Origin: Kordia sp.
Lineage (GTDB): Bacteria > Bacteroidota > Bacteroidia > Flavobacteriales > Flavobacteriaceae
Length of the DNA stretch: 64,000 nucleotides
Assembly: GCA_002733415.1 (NCBI GenBank)
Contig: NVVR01000003.1
Span: 100,103 to 164,102 of the forward strand
Direction of reading: 5' to 3'
Shown: piece after piece, positions 27,766-35,427 of the stretch
Numbering within the stretch: position 1 is the stretch's first letter
Layout: the number at the start of each line of letters is the position of its first letter
Made by a program: the position numbers and the translations under genes
The notes under the pieces: generated by a model
Told to the model about the DNA's origin: nothing
Database searches by the model: none
Seen by the model: only the letters and a program-made list of their open reading frames with translations

Positions 27766-29571
27766 ATGGAAATTACTATTACAAATAAAAAAGCAGTAGC
27801 TAAGGCTACTGTAAATAGCTCGTGGAATATTGCTAATTCAGCATTATTAAAAAAAGCAATTAGTGAGTTTGCTCATGAAAAAATTATTATTCCTAAAAAA
27901 AAAGCGAATAATAAGGGTTGGGATAAGTATACTATAAAGTCAGATACATCAAATATAACCTATTATTTTGAAGCTAAAATAATGAGCTTAGATCATTGGT
28001 ATATTAAAGAATTATCAATAAAAAAATATAATAATAATACTCAAGAGACTTTAGATTTATTAGCATTTATACTAGAATTTAAAGAACAACTAAATATTCC
28101 TTTAAATATGTTACCTACTTATATGGAGGAAATTACAAGTACTTTATATAGTTATTCTTATAAAATTAAAAATGAATTTTTGAATGCCAAACAGCTTGCA
28201 AATGCTTCTTTTCAAGAAGTAGAACAAAGTATGTTAGAAGGACATCCGTGTTTTATAGCGAATAGCGGTAGGATAGGCTTTAATACTCAAGAATATTTTA
28301 AATACGCTCCTGAAACAGCAGCATCATTTAAGTTGATTTGGTTGGCAGGTCATAAAAACAAAACATCATACCAAGCTATAAAACAATTGCCCTATAAGGT
28401 TTTATTAGAACAAGAGTTAGGAAATGATTTGCTTTTAAAGTTTGACAATGTGTTAATCTCAAAAGAATTAAATCCAAATGATTATGTTTTTATACCAGTA
28501 CATCCTTGGCAATGGGAAAATAAAATTGCTCAAATTTTTACTCAAGAAATAGAGGCTAATAACCTTGTTTTACTTGGTAATAGTGAAGATGTATTTTTAG
28601 CACAACAGTCTATTAGAACTTTATTTAATACAAGTGACCCTAATAAGTTTTACACCAAAACATCCTTATCGATAATCAATATGGGGTTTATGCGTGGTAT
28701 GTCTCCTTATTATATGGAAAGTACTCCGATAATAACAGAATGGATTACGGCGCTTTTAAAAGATGATATATACTTAAACAACTTAGAGTTCACAATGTTG
28801 GGTGAAGTGGCAACAGTAGGATTTAGAAACACATATTATGAAGCTTTAGGGAAATCAATAGTGCATAATAAAATGTTAGCTACTTTATGGAGAGAAACAC
28901 CTTTTCAATATATTAAATCTAATCAAAAGGTAGTAACTATGGCTGCCTTATTGCATAGGGATAGTAAAGGGAATTCATTGCTACATGAATTGATTAAAAG
29001 CGCTAACCTGAGTACTGAAAAATGGTTAGTAAAATACCTTAGTTGTTATTTGAAACCATTATTGCATTGTTTTTATAAATACCGATTTGTTTTCATGCCT
29101 CATGGAGAGAACTTAATATTGGTTCTGGAAAATAATATTCCTGTAAAAGCTATAATAAAAGATATTACAGAGGAAGTAATCGTTTTTAATGAGGACATAC
29201 TTGACTCAGAAACAGTAAAGCGTTTGTATACTAATACTACAGATGAAATGCAATTGCTGTCCATTTTTACAGATGTATTTGATTGCTTTTTTCGCTTTCT
29301 TTCTGAAATATTAACTGTAGAGTGCAACTTTGAAGAGCATTTATTCTGGAAGTTAGTAGCTGATAGTATTCATAATTATCAACAGGAATTTCCTGAGTTC
29401 AAACTCCTGTTTAAACAATTCGATTTATTTCAACCTGAGTTTAAACGTTGCTGTTTAAATAGATTACAACTAAGTAACTCTAAGCAAATGCTGGACTTAA
29501 GCAATCCTATTGAGAGTTTAAAATTAGAGGGAGTATTGAAAAATCCAATTGCAATATATGCCACTAATTAA
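27766..29571 (+). CDS. IucA/IucC-family NIS synthetase (DesD-like)
   Basis: 601 residues, the normal length for a stand-alone NIS synthetase. Motifs are EGHPCFIANSGRIGFNTQ, FIPVHPWQWENKIAQIF, QQSIRTLFNTSDPNKFYTK, TMLGEVATVGFRNTYYEALG and FMPHGENLILVLENN. It activates a carboxylate with ATP and couples it to an amine or hydroxylamine, in desferrioxamine/bisucaberin systems including oligomerisation and ring closure. Sequence similarity to the C-terminal part of the fusion protein is high and runs its full length, so a tandem duplication of the GNAT-synthetase pair is the simplest origin. The division of labour between the two synthetases is not known. Confidence 0.92.
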   Translation: MEITITNKKAVAKATVNSSWNIANSALLKKAISEFAHEKIIIPKKKANNKGWDKYTIKSDTSNITYYFEAKIMSLDHWYIKELSIKKYNNNTQETLDLLAFILEFKEQLNIPLNMLPTYMEEITSTLYSYSYKIKNEFLNAKQLANASFQEVEQSMLEGHPCFIANSGRIGFNTQEYFKYAPETAASFKLIWLAGHKNKTSYQAIKQLPYKVLLEQELGNDLLLKFDNVLISKELNPNDYVFIPVHPWQWENKIAQIFTQEIEANNLVLLGNSEDVFLAQQSIRTLFNTSDPNKFYTKTSLSIINMGFMRGMSPYYMESTPIITEWITALLKDDIYLNNLEFTMLGEVATVGFRNTYYEALGKSIVHNKMLATLWRETPFQYIKSNQKVVTMAALLHRDSKGNSLLHELIKSANLSTEKWLVKYLSCYLKPLLHCFYKYRFVFMPHGENLILVLENNIPVKAIIKDITEEVIVFNEDILDSETVKRLYTNTTDEMQLLSIFTDVFDCFFRFLSEILTVECNFEEHLFWKLVADSIHNYQQEFPEFKLLFKQFDLFQPEFKRCCLNRLQLSNSKQMLDLSNPIESLKLEGVLKNPIAIYATN

Positions 29572-29589
29572 TATTATAAAATTATTTAA

Positions 29590-30201
29590 ATGAATACACT
29601 TATAGAGAATAAAACAATTAAAACTGATCACGAAACCTTAAATTCAATCATCAGGTCAAGAAGAACAATTTATGCAAATAACTATATAAACAAACCTATT
29701 TCTGAAGAGTTATTAGTTGAAATTATTGCCAATGCAACATGGGCACCTACGCATAAACGTACTGAGCCTTGGCGATTTATTGTGTTAGAAGGTAAACATC
29801 AAGAAAAGTTGGGAGAATATATGTTAGGGTATTATAAAGAGCATTTGTCAGAAGAAAATTTTCCTGTATCACAATACGAGCACACATTAAATTACCCTAA
29901 AAATGCAACGTTAGTAGCTGTTATATTACAACGTAGTAAAAGAATTAAAATACCAGAATGGGAAGAAATAGCAGCTGTTTCCTGTGCTGTACAAAATATG
30001 TGGCTTTCCTGTACAGCAAATGAAATTGGTGGCTATTGGGATACGAGTGAAGCTGCTATTACATATGGAAGTAAATTAGATTTGCTTGATAACGAACGTT
30101 GTTTGGGGCTCTTTTATATGGGGTATCCTGACCCTACAGTAGACAAGCCAAAATCTAAAAGAAAACCAATTCATACAAAAATAAGTATACACAGTATTTA
30201 A
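29590..30201 (+). CDS. Nitroreductase-family flavoprotein
   Basis: 203 residues with nitroreductase-family landmarks: IIRSRRTIYANNYINKPI (FMN phosphate arginines), ANATWAPTHKRTEPWRFIVL, AAVSCAVQNMWLSC and GLFYMGYPD. It is an FMN enzyme using NAD(P)H. It sits within the siderophore operon 18 bases after the synthetase, so ferric-siderophore reduction or redox tailoring of the product are plausible, but neither is shown. No membrane segment; cytoplasmic. Confidence 0.87.
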   Translation: MNTLIENKTIKTDHETLNSIIRSRRTIYANNYINKPISEELLVEIIANATWAPTHKRTEPWRFIVLEGKHQEKLGEYMLGYYKEHLSEENFPVSQYEHTLNYPKNATLVAVILQRSKRIKIPEWEEIAAVSCAVQNMWLSCTANEIGGYWDTSEAAITYGSKLDLLDNERCLGLFYMGYPDPTVDKPKSKRKPIHTKISIHSI

Positions 30202-30249
30202 TAGTTAGTGGGGTAATTACCTCGGTGATATTAATTAAAAATTAGCGAA

Positions 30250-31347
30250 ATGATTTCAGAAAATAAAAATAGAATTTTAGGATTAGATCTAGTACGAGGA
30301 ATGAGTGTACTTTTAATGATTCCAGTTCATTGTATGCTAATTTACGCATCAATGGATACTTGGGAAACATCTATTTTAGGTAAGATTATTCAGGTAGTTG
30401 AAAAAGGAACCCCCATGTTTTTAGTAGTAATGGGGATTTCATTTGCTTTTTCTTCTAGGAATACATTTTCTACAACCATAAGAAGAGGATTGAAAATAGC
30501 TAGTTTTGGTTATTTATTAAATATAACGAGATTTATTATTCCATTATTATTAGGAGGAATACCAGATTCATTCATAACAATAAATGGATTAACAGTAGGT
30601 GATTCATATAATTTCATGTTTTTCTTGTTGCTAGGAGATATTCTTCAATTGGCAGGGATCTCTTTATTATTACTGGCGTTCATTAATAAGTTCTCAAAAA
30701 ACAAATATGTAATACTAAGCATAGCTTTATTAATAGTGTTTTTCACCAAAGAGCTTAGTGGGTATAGACCAGGAATACCCTTGCTAGATTATATATGTGA
30801 CTTACTTTGGGGGAATCAATTTAATGTGTACTTCTCAGTCTTTCCTTGGACTTCATTTATTTTAATTGGCCTGTTTTTTGGAAAATGGTATAAAGAACTG
30901 GATAATAATGCTTCAATAATGTACACATGGATGTGGCGTATGGGACTGTTATTCCTGGGGATTGGAATAGGTTTATGCACATTAGATTATACCTATCATT
31001 TTGGAGATTATTATCATTTAGGACCTGGAGGTTTTCTTTTATTAATTGGTATAAATTTATTATTGGTTTGGTTAGGGCAAGTGTTAGTTAGTTATGTTAG
31101 ACATAATAAATTTTTCGAGTTGTGTTATTTTTCGAGTAAAAATGTTACAAGCTTTTACATTATTCAATGGGTTTTGGTTAATTGGGGAATGGCTATTTTC
31201 GGTTATTCTATCCAAAACGAACTGAGTGCTTTATGCATAATAATTATTATAACGTTAACGACATTTTTACTGCTATATCTAAAAAGTGTTGTAATAAGTT
31301 ATTTGAAAAGGTATAAAGAAATAAAGATTCAAAGCTCATTAAACTAA
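30250..31347 (+). CDS. Multi-spanning membrane acyltransferase-like protein (DUF1624/HGSNAT type)
   Basis: 365 residues with about ten membrane segments. The N-terminal RILGLDLVRGMSVLLMIPVH resembles the 'R.x.x.D.xRG' start and conserved His of DUF1624/heparan-glucosaminide acetyltransferase and acyltransferase-3 proteins, which move acyl groups across or at the inner membrane. It follows the nitroreductase by about 50 bases and is 5 bases before the hydrolase gene, so it belongs to the siderophore operon. An acyl-tailoring role for the siderophore or a related lipid is possible (inference). An alternative is a role in envelope glycan acylation unrelated to iron. Confidence 0.72.
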   Translation: MISENKNRILGLDLVRGMSVLLMIPVHCMLIYASMDTWETSILGKIIQVVEKGTPMFLVVMGISFAFSSRNTFSTTIRRGLKIASFGYLLNITRFIIPLLLGGIPDSFITINGLTVGDSYNFMFFLLLGDILQLAGISLLLLAFINKFSKNKYVILSIALLIVFFTKELSGYRPGIPLLDYICDLLWGNQFNVYFSVFPWTSFILIGLFFGKWYKELDNNASIMYTWMWRMGLLFLGIGIGLCTLDYTYHFGDYYHLGPGGFLLLIGINLLLVWLGQVLVSYVRHNKFFELCYFSSKNVTSFYIIQWVLVNWGMAIFGYSIQNELSALCIIIIITLTTFLLLYLKSVVISYLKRYKEIKIQSSLN

Positions 31348-31352
31348 ATAGT

Positions 31353-32414
31353 ATGAAATTTAAAAGAATTATTATTCAGTTGTTATTGCTATTGTATAGT
31401 GGTATTAGCCTAAGTCAAATAAAGAGTATTAATATATCAAATGATCAAATAGATAAAGAAGTGGAGGTTTTTCTTGAAGCAATAAACGAGTACACAGGCC
31501 CACCTATAGAAACATTGTCTTTAAAGGATGCTAGACAAAGTTATATTGACTTGCAGGCTGGAGAAATACTAAAACCTGATTGTTTAATGGAGATTCATCA
31601 GATAACACATTTGGGGCAAAAAGTTAAAGTTACAATTGTAAAGCCTAAAAATAGTATAGCGCTGTTACCAGCTTTGATATATTTTCATGGAGGAGGTTGG
31701 GTTTTAGGAGGGTTAGATACTCATGAACGATTAATTAAAATTATAGCAGTAAAAGCTCAAGTGGCTGTTGTATTTGTACATTATTCACTTTCTCCTGAAG
31801 TAAAATATCCAATTGCATTAGAAGAAGGCTATGCAGTAACAGATTGGCTAGCCATGAATGGAAAGGAAGTAGGAGTTGATTCTAAAAAAATAGCAATTGG
31901 AGGAGATAGTGTAGGGGGGAATATGGCTACAGTAATAAGTATATTGGCTAAGGAAAGAAAAGGCCCTAAAATAGGTTTTCAATTACTTTTTTACCCGGTT
32001 ACAAATACTTCTTTAAACGATGAATCCTTTCAAAAATACGGAAGTAGGTATTATCTAACTAAATCTGCAATGAAATGGTTTTGGGAAGCATATTTACCAA
32101 AAAGTCAAGATGGGAATTCTTATAAAATTGCACCTTTAAAAGCAAGTAAAAAACAATTATCTGGTTTGCCACCAGCCTTAGTAATTACAGCTGAATATGA
32201 TGTGTTAAGAAATCAAGGAGAGGCTTATGCTAAAAAAATGAAAGCTGCTGGGGTTGTTGTAAAAACAACAAGATATATGGGAACAATACATGATTTTGTA
32301 ATGCTAAATTATTTGGCTGATACAGAAATATCTAAAAAAGCAATAGATGAAGCAACAAATGCTATTCGTAATTTATTTTATTATAAAAAGAAAATAAATG
32401 GAGAAATCAATTGA
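31353..32414 (+). CDS. Secreted alpha/beta hydrolase, HSL (GDXG) family
   Basis: 353 residues with an N-terminal signal peptide (IIIQLLLLLYSGISLSQ), so periplasmic or beyond. Catalytic landmarks of the hormone-sensitive-lipase family are complete: oxyanion motif FHGGGWVLGG, nucleophile Ser in GGDSVGGN, Asp in ITAEYDVLRNQGEAY and His in GTIHDFVML. It should hydrolyse a carboxylic ester with an acyl chain. It is unlike the Fes/IroE ferric-enterobactin esterases. In a siderophore operon it might trim an acylated siderophore or open an ester, or it may act on a lipid signal. It overlaps the next gene by 17 bases. Confidence 0.85.
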   Translation: MKFKRIIIQLLLLLYSGISLSQIKSINISNDQIDKEVEVFLEAINEYTGPPIETLSLKDARQSYIDLQAGEILKPDCLMEIHQITHLGQKVKVTIVKPKNSIALLPALIYFHGGGWVLGGLDTHERLIKIIAVKAQVAVVFVHYSLSPEVKYPIALEEGYAVTDWLAMNGKEVGVDSKKIAIGGDSVGGNMATVISILAKERKGPKIGFQLLFYPVTNTSLNDESFQKYGSRYYLTKSAMKWFWEAYLPKSQDGNSYKIAPLKASKKQLSGLPPALVITAEYDVLRNQGEAYAKKMKAAGVVVKTTRYMGTIHDFVMLNYLADTEISKKAIDEATNAIRNLFYYKKKINGEIN

Positions 32415-33306
32415 GTTTTTAGCGCAACAACTTGCTGATTATTCAAGTATAGTTGTACTCTTTTTGATAGTTGTTGAATGGGGATTTCTTTTCATAACCA
32501 ATCAGATAGAAAGTAATAAAGAAAGTCTTGTAAGTGTGGTTTCCTATTTAGTAGAAAGCATACCATATGTATTATTATCAAGAATTATGATAGTGGGTAC
32601 TATGTTCTGGTTATATGAACATCGGATTTTTACATTTGGTTTTCAATGGTATGTATGGGTAATTGCATATTTATTGTATGATTTTATCGTGTTTTTCGTT
32701 CATTTTTTAGGACATAAGGTAAGATTTCTATGGTGTATTCATGGTGTACATCATACTGCAGAAGAAATGAATTTAAGTGTAGTAGCAAGGGGGTCTATCT
32801 TTGATTTTTTTCTGACACCACAAAATTTTATATGGTTACCTGTTATTGGGTTTCATCCGCTCATGCTTTTTATAATAGAACCAGTAGGTCGCCTTTATGC
32901 TACCTATACTCATTTGAGTGAAAAATTTGTAGGGAAGCATTATATGTTAGAAAAAATATTTGTAACACCATCTGTACATAGAGTACATCATGCAAAAAAT
33001 CATATTTATTTGGATAGAAACTTTGGGGAAACGTTCTGTATTTGGGACCGATTTTTTAAAACATTTCAAACGCAGTTACACGATGAAAAAATTCTATATG
33101 GAATTATGCATGATAAATTGAATAGTAAAAATATTTGGCAAGTACAATTCCAATTATGGAAGGACTTATGGTTTGATGTGAAAAACGCTCCTAAGGTATC
33201 AGATAAAATAAAATACTTACTAAAGCCTCCAGGATGGAATCATATTGATGGTGGGAAAAGATCGGAATATTTTCGTTCTGAAGCCTGGATGAATAGACAA
33301 AAATAA
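32398..33306 (+). CDS. Sterol desaturase / fatty acid hydroxylase-family membrane protein
   Basis: 302 residues with four to five hydrophobic segments and the di-iron histidine motifs of the family: HFLGHKVRFLW, HGVHHTAEEMN and HRVHHAKNHIYLDRNF, then GETFCIWDRFFKTF. These integral membrane enzymes use a di-iron centre and O2 to hydroxylate or desaturate acyl chains or sterol-like lipids. The start lies inside the end of the hydrolase gene, so translation is coupled. Together with the RpfF-like gene downstream it suggests that the operon's 3' end makes or alters a fatty acyl product. The substrate is unknown. Confidence 0.85.
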   Translation: MEKSIEFLAQQLADYSSIVVLFLIVVEWGFLFITNQIESNKESLVSVVSYLVESIPYVLLSRIMIVGTMFWLYEHRIFTFGFQWYVWVIAYLLYDFIVFFVHFLGHKVRFLWCIHGVHHTAEEMNLSVVARGSIFDFFLTPQNFIWLPVIGFHPLMLFIIEPVGRLYATYTHLSEKFVGKHYMLEKIFVTPSVHRVHHAKNHIYLDRNFGETFCIWDRFFKTFQTQLHDEKILYGIMHDKLNSKNIWQVQFQLWKDLWFDVKNAPKVSDKIKYLLKPPGWNHIDGGKRSEYFRSEAWMNRQK

Positions 33307-33331
33307 CCAGCTTAAATAATAAAAACTAACG

Positions 33332-33349
33332 CCTTAAATATGTAAGGCA
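33332..33349 (+). other. Small intercistronic hairpin before the RpfF-like gene
   Basis: gcctta and taaggc form a 6-bp perfect stem in the 59-base gap before 33366. There is no T-run, so RNA processing or weak attenuation is more likely than termination. Confidence 0.35.
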
Positions 33350-33365
33350 TAAAGTATAAATACTA

Positions 33366-34190
33366 ATGAGAACTTTTAATAGTGTAACCGTAGATTATTT
33401 TCCAGAACAAGAGTTGTTAATATGGAAAATTAAAAATACAGGAATGCCTAATTTTTGTATTAAAGGGCTAGAGGAGTTTAAGGAGTTTGCAAGTTGGGTT
33501 AAAGAATATTTTTCTAGTCCGCTAAGACCATTAAAATTTATTGTTTCTGGATCACATCATAAAGATATTTATAATCTAGGTGGGGATTTGCCTTTTTTCT
33601 TGAATCAGATAAGGGAAGAAAAAACAAGTCAATTACGCAAGTACGCTTACTTATGTATTGATGCAATTTATACTATTTACACCTCATTTAGTTTACCTGT
33701 AATAACCATAGCTTTGGTAGAAGGAAATGCCTATGGAGGAGGTTTTGAGTGTGCCTTAGCACATGATTATATACTCGCTAAGGAAACAGCAAAGTTTTGT
33801 TTTCCTGAAAGTAAATTTAATTTATTCCCGGGGATGGGGGCATATAGTTTTTTATTAAGAGTGTTAAATAAAAAAGAAGCAAGTATCATCCTTAAAGGGG
33901 ATAGTAGATTTAGTGCTATTGAATTTAAAAAAATTGGGTTAATACATAAAACCTTTAAGGAGAGCGAAGAGCCTTTAAATGATTTCGTGAATAAACTATC
34001 TAGAAATTACAATTTTAATTATTACGATACTAGGTGTAAGAAAGAAATTGCTTTAATAACTAAAAAGGAATTATTGAAGATAACAGATATTTGGGTTGAA
34101 GCTACCAAAGGTTTGAATAATTTTGATTTAAGAAAAATGGATGCGTTTGGTAAAGCGCAATCACGAAAAGTAGTTGTGTCAACATCATGA
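33366..34190 (+). CDS. RpfF-like crotonase (probable DSF-type fatty-acid signal synthase)
   Basis: 274 residues of the crotonase superfamily with the specific layout of RpfF, the synthase/thioesterase that makes cis-2-enoic 'diffusible signal factor' fatty acids. Landmarks are IYNLGGDLPFFL, LVEGNAYGGGFECALAHDYI and FCFPESKFNLFPGMGAYSFL. Glu128 (GGGFE) and Glu148 (FPES) are 20 residues apart, as are the two catalytic glutamates of Xanthomonas RpfF (Glu141 and Glu161). The 'FNLFPGMGAYSFL' block is nearly diagnostic. RpfF acts on 3-hydroxyacyl-ACP by dehydration and hydrolysis. It is the last gene of the siderophore operon, followed by a terminator. No RpfC/RpfG-type sensor is in this window. 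Confidence 0.8.
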   Translation: MRTFNSVTVDYFPEQELLIWKIKNTGMPNFCIKGLEEFKEFASWVKEYFSSPLRPLKFIVSGSHHKDIYNLGGDLPFFLNQIREEKTSQLRKYAYLCIDAIYTIYTSFSLPVITIALVEGNAYGGGFECALAHDYILAKETAKFCFPESKFNLFPGMGAYSFLLRVLNKKEASIILKGDSRFSAIEFKKIGLIHKTFKESEEPLNDFVNKLSRNYNFNYYDTRCKKEIALITKKELLKITDIWVEATKGLNNFDLRKMDAFGKAQSRKVVVSTS

Positions 34191-34268
34191 TAAAATAAAC
34201 ATTCTCGTTGAAATCACATGAGCTATGAATTAAGAATAATAGTAATAATAATTTCGATCAGGTAAACC

Positions 34269-34306
34269 TTTTGTAATTAAACCCACTGGTGAGTTTAATT
34301 ACAAAA
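34269..34306. terminator. Bidirectional terminator between siderophore operon and AraC gene
   Basis: A 14-bp perfect stem (34269-34282 with 34293-34306) between two convergent genes, with T-rich and A-rich flanks. Confidence 0.85.
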
Positions 34307-34320
34307 TAGTTTCATTTATT

Positions 34321-35319
34321 TTATAAAATTGGTAAAACAGTTTTTTCATTTGTTCTGTATTTTTTAGGGGTACAATCGTTTAACTTTTTGAATGCAGCTG
34401 TGAAGTGAGTTGGGTTCTTATAACCAACAGAATCAGAAATTTCATAAATTGGTTTGTTTGTATGAATTAATAATTTCATCGCTTTTTTCATTTTAAGTGA
34501 AAGGGTGTAATCAAAGATGGTTTTTTTAAAAATTCGTTTAAATTCTTTTTTTAATACAAATTCATTTAAGGAAACCAGTTTGGTTAATTGTTGTATAGAA
34601 TATAGTGCAGTTAAATCAGCCCCTATAATACGTTCTACTTCATATATTTTTTTTGTAATCATATCATTAGAAATTAACTCTTTATGAGTTGTTATGTTTT
34701 CGTTTATTTGAATAGCTAACAATTCTAATATTTTGGATTCTATAAACAAGCGTTTAGAGTTATCAGTAAATTTTGCAGATAGTATTTCAGTTATGATTTC
34801 TTCTGTTTTAATAGAAAAGGGAATAGATCCTTTTTCCTGTATTGTCGCTATTCCAAGAACATCTTTTATATCTTCATTTTCGTTAAGTAATAAATGTTTC
34901 TTTAAGAATTCAGGGGAGAGTCTAATTTTCAATTCTTTTAATTGTTTGCATTTATTATAAGTGCAATAACCATTAGCTTCAGTTAAGTAAGCCATGCAAC
35001 TTTCTTGTTTTTCACATATTATCTTACTACTATTTTCATCAAGCTGTATCAATAACTCTCCATTAATAAGAAATGATAATATTAATGAGTTGAATATTTT
35101 TTTACCCTCAATATGTATGTCTTTTTTTAATTTAGCATCTATGTATGACATATGTACACCTTCTGAACAAAAATCCTTATAATTACCATCAGCGTATTCT
35201 TTCAAAAACTCAAATTCTCTGATGGTATACGTGTTTTTGGATGTGATTTTACCTGATTTTTTTAACAATGGCATAATTCCTTTTGTCACTGTACAGTCCC
35301 AATATTTTTGATTATTCAT
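34321..35319 (-). CDS. AraC-family (PchR-like) regulator of the siderophore locus
   Basis: 332 residues with a C-terminal AraC HTH pair (about 235-330): IQQLTKLVSLNEFVLKKEFK, then HTNKPIYEISDSVGYKNPTH and FKKLNDCTPKKYR. The N-terminal 230 residues are a ligand domain of the PchR/YbtA type, in which ferric-siderophore binding turns on receptor and synthesis genes. The gene lies between the siderophore operon and, divergently, the TonB receptor at 35428, the usual place of such a regulator. The ~110-bp shared intergenic region carries the receptor promoter and an iron operator. The ligand is inferred. Confidence 0.9.
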   Translation of the reverse strand: MNNQKYWDCTVTKGIMPLLKKSGKITSKNTYTIREFEFLKEYADGNYKDFCSEGVHMSYIDAKLKKDIHIEGKKIFNSLILSFLINGELLIQLDENSSKIICEKQESCMAYLTEANGYCTYNKCKQLKELKIRLSPEFLKKHLLLNENEDIKDVLGIATIQEKGSIPFSIKTEEIITEILSAKFTDNSKRLFIESKILELLAIQINENITTHKELISNDMITKKIYEVERIIGADLTALYSIQQLTKLVSLNEFVLKKEFKRIFKKTIFDYTLSLKMKKAMKLLIHTNKPIYEISDSVGYKNPTHFTAAFKKLNDCTPKKYRTNEKTVLPIL

Positions 35320-35371
35320 ATCGCGTCTTTTTTTTTCCTTATCACGTCATTTTATATGAGTGAGTGTATAT

Positions 35372-35379
35372 TACATTTG
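35372..35379 (+). promoter_or_regulatory. -7 box of the siderophore-receptor promoter
   Basis: TACATTTG matches TAnnTTTG, 49 bases before the receptor start and upstream of the operator at 35397. Confidence 0.55.
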
Positions 35380-35396
35380 CCGAAAATACACCCAAT

Positions 35397-35419
35397 TTAT
35401 TAAGACTAATTAAAAATAA
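35397..35419 (+). promoter_or_regulatory. Putative iron-responsive operator, copy 4
   Basis: TTATTAAGA, 8 bases, AAATAA: one mismatch in the first half-site of the shared motif, 8 bases before the receptor start codon. Confidence 0.5.
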
Positions 35420-35427
35420 GAAATAAA

